DNA from: an uncultured Blautia sp.
Lineage (GTDB): Bacteria; Bacillota; Clostridia; Lachnospirales; Lachnospiraceae
Assembly (NCBI GenBank): GCA_900543715.1
Contig: UQSX01000086.1
Span: forward strand, 1 to 12,356
Direction of reading: 5' to 3'
Length of the DNA stretch: 12,356 nucleotides
Below are positions 5,243-12,319 of this stretch, piece by piece. How positions within the stretch are numbered: position 1 is the stretch's first letter; each line of letters opens with the position of its first letter. The notes under the pieces were generated by a model that had not been told where the DNA came from, made no database searches, and saw only the letters and a program-made list of their open reading frames with translations. The position numbers and the translations under genes were made by a program.

Positions 5243-5288
5243 CCCCCGGTCCAATTCTCAGTGATTTTTTTTGAAATGGAGAACGGGG
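5243..5288. other. Candidate cos/terminase-recognition inverted repeat
   Basis: In the 134-base gap between HNH and P27 TerS, CCCCG (5244-5248) and TTCTC (5255-5259) pair with the continuous GAGAACGGGG (5279-5288), leaving a 6-base bulge and a T8 run in the loop. C-rich/G-rich inverted sequences at this exact genomic spot (HNH - gap - terS) are where cos sites of HK97-like phages lie. No cut position can be read from sequence. Confidence 0.35.
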
Positions 5289-5315
5289 ATGTGGCCATAA
5301 CTCTGGAGAAATTTC

Positions 5316-5327
5316 CACGCGCGCGTG
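5316..5327. repeat. 12-base perfect palindrome CACGCGCGCGTG
   Basis: A self-complementary alternating C/G sequence, very unlike the A+T-leaning surroundings, 16 bases before the P27 terS start. It may be a protein-binding site (terminase or regulator) or part of cos. It directly precedes the GGGGTGG Shine-Dalgarno site (5331-5337). Confidence 0.55.
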
Positions 5328-5343
5328 AAAGGGGTGGTAGAAG

Positions 5344-5673
5344 ATGTCAGGAAGAAAAGGCAGCGCAAAAGAGAAAAGAGTAAAAGAATCTCTAATAGAG
5401 CAGCTAAAACTGCAGAGTAAAACGGCTCAGTTTTATACAAATTTGGTAGATGATTATATGTCATACTGGAGGCTAAAAGAGAGCCTGATTAATGACATTG
5501 ACTCAAAAGGTATACGATATTCATGTGTAAATGGAAATGGAATTACTGTAGAAAAGCCAAATGAATCTGTACAGAATCTACCGAAAGTAACCGCTGCAAT
5601 GCTCAAAATTCTGAATGACCTAAATCTAAAAGAACCTCTTATAGAATCTTCAGATAAGGATGATTATCTATAA
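5344..5673 (+). CDS. terS: Terminase small subunit, P27 family
   Basis: A 109-residue protein with ATG 6 bases after GGGGTGG (5331-5337). It begins basic (MSGRKGSAKEKRVKESL), then has the P27 signature: DDYMSYWRLKESLINDI (36-52), a short beta turn with Gly-rich NGNG, then KPNESVQNL and a final helix MLKILNDLNL. P27 small terminases bind the packaging start site on concatemeric DNA and hand it to the large subunit. The stop TAA is immediately followed by the large-terminase ATG (TAAATG), so translation is almost certainly coupled. Length is normal for the family. This is likely the working small subunit of this phage, as opposed to the broken one at 4423. Confidence 0.88.
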   Translation: MSGRKGSAKEKRVKESLIEQLKLQSKTAQFYTNLVDDYMSYWRLKESLINDIDSKGIRYSCVNGNGITVEKPNESVQNLPKVTAAMLKILNDLNLKEPLIESSDKDDYL

Positions 5674-7332
5674 ATGATCATTTGCAAAGAGATTGCAGAG
5701 TATCTTAGATATGCAGAAGAACACCCCAAACGGATCAATAAAGAAGTTAAGCTGTTAATAGAAAACATTGTTTCACCGACATTGCGGCGAGATGATGTTT
5801 TTTTTGATGATAAAACCTATCAAAACTGTTTGAAATATTGCGAAAAGCATTATTATAAGCTGTTTCCATATCAGAAATTCATCTATGCTTTCGCATTTAT
5901 GTATAAAGAAGATATCCCCATTTTTCCTAAATTCTTTATCATGATGGGGCGTGGAAATGGAAAAGATGGTTTTATTGTTCCATTGGCAAATTTCTTCCAG
6001 ACTCCATTATATGGAGTTAAAAACTATCATGTGGAAATCGTAGCCAATGCAGAGGATCAGGCAAAAGATACTTTTAAAGTTGCCTATGAAGCTGTTACAT
6101 CATCAAAAATGAAAAAGGGAAACTTCCAGGCAACAAAAGAACTGATCACAAATACCGCAACCGGATCAGAGCTTAAATACAATACGGCCAATGCAAAAAC
6201 GAAAGACGGGAAGCGCCCGGGTTGTTTGATCTTAAATGAGATACATGCCTATGAGAACTATGAACAGATAAATGTTTTTGAATCGGCTATGGGTAAAGTG
6301 AGACATCCAAGAGAATTCATTATAACTACAAACGGATATGTCAGGGAAGGACCTCTGGATGAGCTCCTGGTTTTAATGGAGGAGATTTTGGAAACAGGGG
6401 AAAATCTCCTTGGCTATTTCCCATTTATATGCAAACTGGATAGCATAGAGGAAATAGACGACAAAGAAGCATGGCACAAAGCAAATCCATCCATGGAATA
6501 TATGCCAATTCTGAGAAATCAGATTGAAAAAGATTACCTGGAGGCACAGAAGCTGCCAAGTAAAAAGCCAGAGCTTCTCACAAAAAGATTCAATCTTCCG
6601 GCCAGGAATGAGGAAATGACAGTAGCAACCTGGGACAATATTTTAAGATGCTGCTACAGCGACATTAAGAGAAAGGTCCCGAGACCTACAGAAAATACCT
6701 TGGGGAAAATGGCCATCCTGGCCATTGATTATGCAGATGTCAGAGACTTTGCTTCCGCAGGCGTATTGACTGAACATAATGGAGAATACATATGGAGGCA
6801 GCATACCTGGATATGTGCGGAATCCCCTTTCCTGGATTCTATAAAGTTTCCGATAGCCAAGAACTATGGACTGCCAGAATTTCAGGACTACGAAGTGGTC
6901 CAAGGACCAATAATCCCTCCGGATCTTATTGTGAAATGGTGCTTAGATAGAATGACAGAGTATATTGTGATAAAAATCACTATGGATACTTATAGATTTC
7001 ATTTGTTTCGTACACTTTTTGAGAGCTACGGAATACAGCAGGAAACGAAGCAAAATCCGCATAATCAGTTGAGGCTGATCCGGAAGATAGGGTCTGTGTG
7101 TGGGATTATTGCTCCGGACATTGAAAAGCTGTTTGCCGAAGGAAAGATAAATTTTGGACCTTCTGCGATCATGCGGTGGTATACGAACAATACAGAGGTT
7201 ACTACGGATAAATATGGGAACAAACAGTATGGAAAGATAGAACCTAAATTGCGTAAGAATGATGGATTTATGGCTTTTTTGGCAGCTATGTATTCAAAGG
7301 ATTTGATCAAGGAGACAGTAATATATGTTTGA
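5674..7332 (+). CDS. terL: Terminase large subunit (ATPase/nuclease)
   Basis: A full-length 552-residue packaging motor protein. The N-terminal ATPase has a Walker A-like loop MGRGNGKDG (91-99), with Asp where Ser/Thr is usual; such variation occurs in this terminase group. The Walker B plus catalytic Glu is CLILNEIHAYE (184-194, E189), and the coupling motif is TTNG (219-222 region). The C-terminal RNase H-like nuclease shows its acidic residues in AIDYADV (D352, D355), ITMDTY (D438) and KNDGFMAFLAAMY (D530). It would cut concatemeric DNA and drive it into the prohead through the portal. It starts directly at the P27 terS stop and overlaps the portal gene by 8 bases. Complete and intact as far as can be seen. 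Confidence 0.95.
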   Translation: MIICKEIAEYLRYAEEHPKRINKEVKLLIENIVSPTLRRDDVFFDDKTYQNCLKYCEKHYYKLFPYQKFIYAFAFMYKEDIPIFPKFFIMMGRGNGKDGFIVPLANFFQTPLYGVKNYHVEIVANAEDQAKDTFKVAYEAVTSSKMKKGNFQATKELITNTATGSELKYNTANAKTKDGKRPGCLILNEIHAYENYEQINVFESAMGKVRHPREFIITTNGYVREGPLDELLVLMEEILETGENLLGYFPFICKLDSIEEIDDKEAWHKANPSMEYMPILRNQIEKDYLEAQKLPSKKPELLTKRFNLPARNEEMTVATWDNILRCCYSDIKRKVPRPTENTLGKMAILAIDYADVRDFASAGVLTEHNGEYIWRQHTWICAESPFLDSIKFPIAKNYGLPEFQDYEVVQGPIIPPDLIVKWCLDRMTEYIVIKITMDTYRFHLFRTLFESYGIQQETKQNPHNQLRLIRKIGSVCGIIAPDIEKLFAEGKINFGPSAIMRWYTNNTEVTTDKYGNKQYGKIEPKLRKNDGFMAFLAAMYSKDLIKETVIYV

Positions 7333-8491
7333 TTTTTTATTCCAGAACAAAAAGGGCGAACTATATTCCTACACGGATACGATCTCTGTAGATATACAGA
7401 AATTGGCATTATCAGAACTGGCTATTGAAAAAGCGGTGGGAATGATAGCAAAAGCGATAGCCAAGAGTGAATTTATCGTGGAGAGAAACCACGTGAGGAC
7501 GAAAGATGATGTATACTGGCTCTTAAACATTCAGCCCAACCCAAACGAAACTGCTACGGACTTCTGGATTTCAGCCATACGGAAATTGCTTTTAGAGACG
7601 GAATGCGTGATATGCCTGGTAAATGGAAATATGTATATTGTGGATTATTATACAATCAATGACGTTGTTATGCTTCCCCAGACCTACAGTAATATTGTAA
7701 TTACTTCTAATGAAAAAACGTTAACCCTGAGATATCCTTTCCAGGGGAACAATATCATCCATTTGAAAGCAAGAAATGAAAAAATAAAAAGGTATTTGAA
7801 AAAGGTTCTCAATCTTTACAATAATATAGCCAGCGCTGTAAGTGCGGCAAAGAAGATTGAGAGTACACCTAAATTTTCACTCGATATTGAAGGGGCGGCG
7901 CCGCTGATCAGGACAAAGAATCCGGACGGCACGGATAAGACACTGACAATAGATCAGTATAGAGATTCTGTCAAAAAACTGTTAGAATCTGATGACATAG
8001 AAATCATCACCAATAGGAGCGGATTATCATTAAGCCAAATAAAAATTGACATCAATGCGAACAGTGAAGACATTGTTAAAATGGCAAAAGAGATATTCAC
8101 AGAATGTGCTCTTGCGTTTGACATTCCTAAAGCGGTTTTTCTGGGCGAGATCACAGAAAAGGCGGACAGCACAAATGAGTTTATTACATATGCGGTGGAC
8201 TGGATTGTCGAGATGTTAAATGATTCTTTAAATGCGAAGTTTGTGGGAAAAGAGGACTATTTAAAAGGTGAAAAGATCTGGGTTGATATGTCCAAGTATA
8301 AACATGTGGACATTATAGAAAGCGCAGCAAACTTGGACAAGTTGAGAAGTATAGGATTTAATTTTGATGAGGTACGCACCATGGTAGGATGGGAAGAACT
8401 GGGAACAGATTTCAGCCAGGAAAGAGTGATTACGAAAAATTATACAGATCACTTGGGAGGTGATGAAAATGCAACAGATAACAGTGTATAA
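7325..8491 (+). CDS. Portal protein (HK97 family)
   Basis: A 388-residue protein. The ATG lies inside the terL 3' end, 9 bases after AAGGAGA (7309-7315). Early residues (LALSELAIEKAVGMIAKAIA) match the opening helix of HK97-type portals. NPNETATDFW is the usual 'P-N-x-x-x-t-a-x-e-F' stem region, followed by VICLVNGNMY beta strands. Later AFDIPKAVFLGEI, then ADSTNEFITYAVDW, and near the end FNFDEVRTMVGWEEL, are strongly typical. The protein forms the dodecameric DNA gate at one capsid vertex and docks the terminase. Length is in the normal to slightly short range. It is followed by a small overlapping ORF and the protease. Confident. Confidence 0.92.
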   Translation: MFDFLFQNKKGELYSYTDTISVDIQKLALSELAIEKAVGMIAKAIAKSEFIVERNHVRTKDDVYWLLNIQPNPNETATDFWISAIRKLLLETECVICLVNGNMYIVDYYTINDVVMLPQTYSNIVITSNEKTLTLRYPFQGNNIIHLKARNEKIKRYLKKVLNLYNNIASAVSAAKKIESTPKFSLDIEGAAPLIRTKNPDGTDKTLTIDQYRDSVKKLLESDDIEIITNRSGLSLSQIKIDINANSEDIVKMAKEIFTECALAFDIPKAVFLGEITEKADSTNEFITYAVDWIVEMLNDSLNAKFVGKEDYLKGEKIWVDMSKYKHVDIIESAANLDKLRSIGFNFDEVRTMVGWEELGTDFSQERVITKNYTDHLGGDENATDNSV

Positions 8492-8576
8492 AGGAGGCGA
8501 TCCCTTATCTCCCAGCTATGGGTTAAATAGCAAATATAGGAAAGGAGTAAGCCATGAAGAAATATTATGCTCTTGA
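8469..8576 (+). CDS. Possible 35-aa peptide bridging portal and protease genes
   Basis: An ATG at 8469 lies 8 bases after GGGAGG (8455-8460), as good a ribosome site as its neighbours have. The frame runs 35 codons (starting MQQITVYKGGDPLSPSYGLN) to TGA 8574-8576. It overlaps the portal's end by 23 bases and the protease start by 23 bases. A further ATG at 8463 is in frame. Such bridging peptides may only carry ribosomes from portal to protease, which has its own site (AAAGGAG, 8541-8547). No family is recognised, and overlap with two real genes lowers confidence. Confidence 0.4.
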   Translation: MQQITVYKGGDPLSPSYGLNSKYRKGVSHEEILCS

Positions 8577-9327
8577 AACCGCTGGAAACGAGGCGGATCT
8601 GTATATCTTTGGCGATATAACCAGTTGGCCCTGGGACGAGAAAGATAGAGACGCTTTCGGAATAGTAAAAGAATTGGAAAAATTGAAAGCAGATACCATT
8701 CACGTCCATATAAATTCTTATGGTGGCGAAGTGGCAGAGGGACTGGCAATCCATAATGTCCTGAAGAATAATAAGGCACGGGTAATTACCTATTGCGATG
8801 GTTTCGCCTGTTCTGCAGCCTCTGTGATTTTTATGGCTGGAGACGAAAGATATATGAACAGTGCCTCCTTGCTCATGATTCATAACGCCTGGTCATATGC
8901 CAGCGGGAACGCAAATGATTTCAGAAAGCAGGCAGATGATCTTGACAAAATCACGCAGGCTTCTATAAATGCTTATATGGCCAGGGTTTCCATTACAGAG
9001 AAAGAATTAAAACAGCTTATGGATGATGAAACCTGGTTGACTGCAGAAGAGGCTTTAACAGATGGTTTTGCCACAAATATCCTGGATGGGGAGGAACAAG
9101 GAGTGAACCAGTCAGCCTTTAAGCTGATCCGGAATCGGATTCTGGAGCCCTCGGCGGTTCCCGGGAAAGAAATTCTGGAGACAGAAATTACCCTGGATGT
9201 AAACGAGATTGCTGAGAAAGTAGCAGAAAAAATAAAAACTTTCTTGGAAAAGAAAAATGAAAAGTCAAAAGACGGCACCGGACTAGGTGCTTTTTTTAAT
9301 TCAGGAAAAGGAGAACAGAGAAAATGA
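8554..9327 (+). CDS. Prohead protease, ClpP-like (S14 family)
   Basis: A 257-residue protein; ATG is 6 bases after AAAGGAG. The protease domain covers about residues 1-180: YIFGDITSW, then HINSYGGEVAEGLAIHNVL (52-70, the oxyanion-strand region), catalytic Ser87 in GFACSAAS (83-90), His110 in LLMIHNAW (106-113), and a probable Asp in DDETWLTAEEAL (157-168). The C-terminal 75 residues are a charged helical tail, likely a scaffold-like extension. Phage ClpP-like proteases are packed in the prohead and trim the capsid protein's N-terminal domain. It directly precedes, and overlaps by 4 bases, the capsid gene, the usual order. An internal ribosome site and a terminator-like hairpin lie in its 3' part (separate entries). 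Confidence 0.92.
   Translation: MKKYYALETAGNEADLYIFGDITSWPWDEKDRDAFGIVKELEKLKADTIHVHINSYGGEVAEGLAIHNVLKNNKARVITYCDGFACSAASVIFMAGDERYMNSASLLMIHNAWSYASGNANDFRKQADDLDKITQASINAYMARVSITEKELKQLMDDETWLTAEEALTDGFATNILDGEEQGVNQSAFKLIRNRILEPSAVPGKEILETEITLDVNEIAEKVAEKIKTFLEKKNEKSKDGTGLGAFFNSGKGEQRK
9088..9105 (+). promoter_or_regulatory. Internal ribosome site and in-frame GTG in the protease gene
   Basis: GGGGAGG (9088-9094) lies 8 bases before an in-frame GTG (9103-9105, residue 184), and AAGGAG overlaps just before the GTG. The site falls exactly at the end of the protease fold. Initiation here would give a 74-residue product, mostly helical and charged, resembling a scaffold tail. It is a prediction from spacing only. 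Confidence 0.35.
9274..9297 (+). terminator. Terminator-like hairpin within the protease gene's 3' end
   Basis: GCACC (9275-9279) pairs with GGTGC (9286-9290), plus an outer G-T, around a 6-base loop. T7 follows directly (9291-9297). This has the form of a modest intrinsic terminator, but it lies within coding sequence (GTGLGAFFNS), 27 bases before the capsid ATG. Translating ribosomes would usually prevent it from acting. Confidence 0.45.
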
Positions 9328-10478
9328 AAATCGATGGATTAGACAAAGAACTGCAGCAGAAAGTAGTAACTCTTTTAAACGAAAAGGAAAATAAGGCAGA
9401 GGCGATTTATGAAGCAGCAGTTATGATCGCAGAAGCAAAATACGGAAATTTTGTAAAAGAGCTGACCGAGCAGAATGCAAGAGCGGCAGCAGATGAAGAC
9501 TACAGACGCTCTCTGGGCTTGAGGGTTCTGACAAAAGAAGAAGAAACCTTCTACGAAAAATTCAAGGATATTAAACAGGCGATCACCGCAGACCAGATTG
9601 ATATCCTTCCAATCTCTATTATCGACAGAACGCTGGACGATATTAAGAAAAGAAGCGATATCCTTTCTTTAGTACAGATGGCACCGGCAGATGTGAAGAG
9701 ATGGCTGGTTGCAGAGCATTCCGGAACAGCAGTATGGGGCAACCTCACAGATCAGATTAAAGGAGAGCTCTCTGCAGAGATTTCCGGATTAAATATCGAA
9801 CAGCATAAATTAACTGCATTTATCGTAATTCCAAAGGCAATCCGGGATCTGTCTCTTCCGTTTGTGGATCGGTATTTTATTGCCGTATTATCTGAGGCGC
9901 TTCAGGATGGATTTGTAACTGGTTACCTTACAGGAGATGGGAAGACTGCCCCCATCGGAATCATGAAGCAGATCGAGACTTTCAAGGGAGATGGGACGGC
10001 AGATGATAAAACGGTGATCAATACAGTAACTAAATTTTCACCCAAGGGATTAGCAGGAGTCAGAAAAACGCTTACCAACAACGGAAAAAGAACAGTTACA
10101 GAGCTGCACCTGATCTGCAACCCACTGGACGAGGCGGAATATGTGGATCCAGCCTTATATGGAGAAGCTTTAACCGGAGGATACCGGAACACTTCTTTTA
10201 TGCCGATTGTTAAACATGTGGACGCAAACTGCCCTCAGGGAAAAGGAATTTTTACAATCCCGAATGTATATACGATGGGCGCCACTTCTTTTAGCGTAAA
10301 AGAATATGATCAGACCAAGGCTTTAGACGATGCCGACGTTGTGATCGGAAAATGCTATGCTAACGGTCGTGCAGTGGATGATAACTGTGCAGTTGTATTT
10401 GATATCACAAAACTGGAAGAGTATGTACTTCCGGTAACACAGGTTACTGTTCCAGCTACTGAAAACGCAGAACAATAA
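9324..10478 (+). CDS. Major capsid protein (HK97 fold)
   Basis: A 384-residue protein. The start overlaps the protease stop (ATGA), with AAGGAG at 9308-9313. Residues 1 to about 88 are highly charged and helical, like the HK97 delta domain that acts as a built-in scaffold and is removed by the protease. The fold follows: ILPISIIDRTLDDIKKRSDI (94-113), an E-loop-like AEHSGTAVWGNL, LTAFIVIPKAIRDLSLPFVD (163-182), and the hallmark GDGKTAPIGIM (204-214). Near the C-terminus is AVDDNCAVVFDIT. The delta-domain/mature-capsid boundary cannot be placed exactly. Several hundred copies would form the icosahedral shell. Confident in family and role. Confidence 0.92.
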   Translation: MKIDGLDKELQQKVVTLLNEKENKAEAIYEAAVMIAEAKYGNFVKELTEQNARAAADEDYRRSLGLRVLTKEEETFYEKFKDIKQAITADQIDILPISIIDRTLDDIKKRSDILSLVQMAPADVKRWLVAEHSGTAVWGNLTDQIKGELSAEISGLNIEQHKLTAFIVIPKAIRDLSLPFVDRYFIAVLSEALQDGFVTGYLTGDGKTAPIGIMKQIETFKGDGTADDKTVINTVTKFSPKGLAGVRKTLTNNGKRTVTELHLICNPLDEAEYVDPALYGEALTGGYRNTSFMPIVKHVDANCPQGKGIFTIPNVYTMGATSFSVKEYDQTKALDDADVVIGKCYANGRAVDDNCAVVFDITKLEEYVLPVTQVTVPATENAEQ

Positions 10479-10496
10479 TCAAAAAAGAGGACGGGA

Positions 10497-10766
10497 ATGG
10501 ATTTAAAAGAACTCATAGAAGAGGTGCGGCGGGACTACCAGATCCCGCCTTTTTTTGAAGACGAAGGGTTAATTGCTTATGCAGAGGAGGGAATGAGTCT
10601 TCTGGAAGGACTGAACCCCTTAGCGGATCTCAATAAAGACAAAACATATCAAAGCCTTTTGAAAAATTATATTAATTACGCATACCATCACAAGGTGGAC
10701 GATTTTATGAGAAATTATGAGTATGCGATTTTAAGCTGGCAGGCGGGAACGGAGGTACCGGAATGA
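10497..10766 (+). CDS. Head-tail connector protein (gp6-like)
   Basis: An 89-residue, mostly helical protein; ATG lies 6 bases after AAGAGG (10485-10490). The opening DLKELIEEVRRDYQIPPFFE, the middle YAEEGMSLLEGLNP and YQSLLKNYINYAYHHKVDDF match the HK97 gp6/SPP1 gp15-type connectors encoded right after the capsid gene. These form a ring below the portal and are the first joint of the head-tail interface. The stop overlaps the next start. Length is near the family norm (about 90-110). Confidence 0.82.
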   Translation: MDLKELIEEVRRDYQIPPFFEDEGLIAYAEEGMSLLEGLNPLADLNKDKTYQSLLKNYINYAYHHKVDDFMRNYEYAILSWQAGTEVPE

Positions 10767-11113
10767 TACAGCCACCGGAATATACAGATGGAGTATTAAA
10801 ACTGTATAAAATAAAAAATGATGATTCAAAAGACTATCCTGAAGAAATTCTGTCTGATATGGATATGTGCCTGTGGTACCGAGAGATTTCTGTATTTGAC
10901 CGTACAAAGTATGAATTTGATCAGGGCGGAAAAGAAGTGACCATGAAAGTTCGTATACCAAGATATAAAGAGGTAGACAGCAACTGTGTCTGCGTGATAG
11001 AGGACATTCAGCACCTGGTTTACAATGCGGCCCATGTCACTGACAAAAATGGATTCCCGGAAACAGAGCTGACGCTGGTACGGCCGGAAAAGGAGCTGAG
11101 GATAAATGGATAA
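10763..11113 (+). CDS. Head-closure (head-tail joining) protein
   Basis: A 116-residue protein starting in an ATGA overlap with the connector gene. It is beta-rich: GVLKLYKIKNDD at the start, a Trp-Tyr motif (CLWYREISVF), then KEVTMKVRIPRYKEVDSNCV and a C-terminal ELTLVRP strand. The size, the beta-barrel pattern and the place directly after the gp6-like connector fit head-closure proteins of the SPP1 gp16/HK97 gp7 type, which seal DNA in the head and dock the tail. The sequence motif is weak, so the call rests largely on gene order. Confidence 0.65.
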   Translation: MIQPPEYTDGVLKLYKIKNDDSKDYPEEILSDMDMCLWYREISVFDRTKYEFDQGGKEVTMKVRIPRYKEVDSNCVCVIEDIQHLVYNAAHVTDKNGFPETELTLVRPEKELRING

Positions 11114-11453
11114 AAAAGAGTTAAGCGAATTGCTTCATAGTCTGGATATTCCTGTAAATGAAGGGATAGCAAGCAAAGAAAATATGAATCAGTTTCCAAG
11201 GATCCTGTATTGGCCATATGCAGAGCAGGACGAAATGTCTTCTGGAGTGGGATACCAGAATATCGCAACCTATCAGATTTCCATTTTCGCAAGAACACCG
11301 CAATGCGAAAAGTACAAAGAACTCCGCCAGAAATTAAGAGAAAAGGGACTACACCCTCTTTTTAATCACGAATTCGTAGAAAAGGATCCTTATTTTGCCA
11401 GAACATGGCATACCTATTTTGAATTGGATGTGGTGGAAGATGCTTCAGGCTGA
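11106..11453 (+). CDS. Tail terminator/tail completion-like protein
   Basis: A 115-residue protein overlapping the previous gene by 8 bases. It begins with a helix (KKELSELLHSLDIPV), then RILYWPYAEQDEM, GYQNIATYQISIFARTP, a helix with EKYKELRQKLREKGLHPLF, and ends RTWHTYFELDVVED. This alternation (aromatic strand, Y-Q-I-x-I/D strand, helix, closing H-x-x-F strand) is that of tail terminator proteins (lambda gpU/SPP1 gp17 type), which stop tail-tube growth and join it to the head. In many phages the gp10-like gene precedes this one; here it follows. Role inferred from pattern and place. Confidence 0.62.
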   Translation: MDKKELSELLHSLDIPVNEGIASKENMNQFPRILYWPYAEQDEMSSGVGYQNIATYQISIFARTPQCEKYKELRQKLREKGLHPLFNHEFVEKDPYFARTWHTYFELDVVEDASG

Positions 11454-11802
11454 GACAATGGAGGACGGTTTTGACTCCCTGCTAAAGCAGATAGAGTCAA
11501 GCCAGATAGATAATCAAAAAATTGTCAGTACATTGGAAATGGGAGCAAAAGAATTTGCCAAAGATGTTCGGAAACTCCCACGCCCAAGATCAAGAATGAG
11601 CGGATCCGGATATACACACCTGATAGATACCGTGACAACAAGGAAATTAAAAACCGAAGTGGAAGTGGGGTGGGGAAAATACTATGGACCTATGGTAGAG
11701 CATGGCACCAGAAAGATGAAGGGTACTCCACACATGAGCCCTACCTATGAAAAAAATAAGAAGAAATATTATGACATCATGAAGAAAAATTTATTCAAGT
11801 AA
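11440..11802 (+). CDS. HK97 gp10-like putative tail-component protein
   Basis: I start at ATG 11440, shortly after GGTGGA (11432-11437) and overlapping the previous stop by 14 bases; ATG 11458 is an alternative with no clear ribosome site, and the in-frame ATG at 11395 is too deep in the previous gene. The 120-residue product has GFDSLLKQIESSQIDNQK near its start and EMGAKEFAKDVRKLPR. The family signature is at the C-terminus: VGWGKYYGPMVEHGTRKMKG, then TPHMSPTYEKNKKKYYDIM, corresponding to the 'E-x-GT-x-x-M-x-a-x-P-F/H-x-x-P' motif of HK97 gp10-type proteins. These sit at the neck or upper tail; the exact role varies among phages. Confidence 0.82.
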   Translation: MLQAETMEDGFDSLLKQIESSQIDNQKIVSTLEMGAKEFAKDVRKLPRPRSRMSGSGYTHLIDTVTTRKLKTEVEVGWGKYYGPMVEHGTRKMKGTPHMSPTYEKNKKKYYDIMKKNLFK

Positions 11803-11815
11803 GGAAGTGAAGAAT

Positions 11816-12319
11816 ATGTCTATAACTCCTAAAAAACCACCAATTAAAGAGAGCATTGGAGCTCAGTATATTTGTTTTAACCAGATGACAGAGGATTTTG
11901 AATGGACAGAGAATTTTGAGACGGAAGTAGAAAAGACAGAGACTGTGAAAAAGGCAGCAGTTACGGAAAATGGGGAATCAAATGACGTATACGCAAGCGG
12001 TATTGTCTATGATACAGATGTAAGCAGCGGAACAACTGACATCGAAGTAGAAACCATAGCATTTGTGGCGGATACTCTTGCAAGGATGAGAGGAGAAAAC
12101 ATGGATTCCGGCGGCCTGATTCTGTCAGGAGGGAATAAAACCCGTCCGTTTTTTGCATACGGAAAAGTTGTGAAGTTGAAACATGGAAAAGTACGGTATG
12201 AGTGGTTCCCAAAATGCAAGCTGGCAGAAAATACAGATGAAACTGCAACAAAAGAAGCAAGTTTTTCTGAACAGACAGACACGATCACAATCACTGCATA
12301 TCTGTTTATGATACACTAA
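11816..12319 (+). CDS. Major tail protein (phi13 type), short C-terminus
   Basis: ATG 11816 lies 8 bases after AAGGAAG (11801-11807); the GTG at 11807 falls inside that site and is rejected. The 167-residue protein shows the phi13-type tail-tube pattern: IGAQYICFNQMTEDF near the start, DVYASGIVYDTDVSSGTTDI, VADTLARMRGE, then FFAYGKVVKLKHGKVRYEWF and FPKCKLAENTDE, and SEQTDTITITAY at the end. It would polymerise into the tail tube. As I recall, homologues carry 20 or more residues after T-A-Y, often ending 'LTEEKFF...'. Here only LFMIH follows before TAA, so a frameshift or natural truncation is possible (see findings). Confidence 0.85.
   Translation: MSITPKKPPIKESIGAQYICFNQMTEDFEWTENFETEVEKTETVKKAAVTENGESNDVYASGIVYDTDVSSGTTDIEVETIAFVADTLARMRGENMDSGGLILSGGNKTRPFFAYGKVVKLKHGKVRYEWFPKCKLAENTDETATKEASFSEQTDTITITAYLFMIH

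Noticed and set aside
8449..8883. 144-codon minus-strand ORF
   Set aside because: It lies opposite the well-supported protease and portal ends, has no ribosome site, and gives a low-complexity, non-family translation. Other minus-strand ORFs in the window were rejected likewise; no minus-strand gene is supported.
9291..9330. Protease-capsid fusion by -1 frameshift at T_TTT_TTT
   Set aside because: The capsid frame has TAA at 9297-9299 immediately after the heptamer, so -1 slippage would terminate at once and cannot fuse the two proteins.
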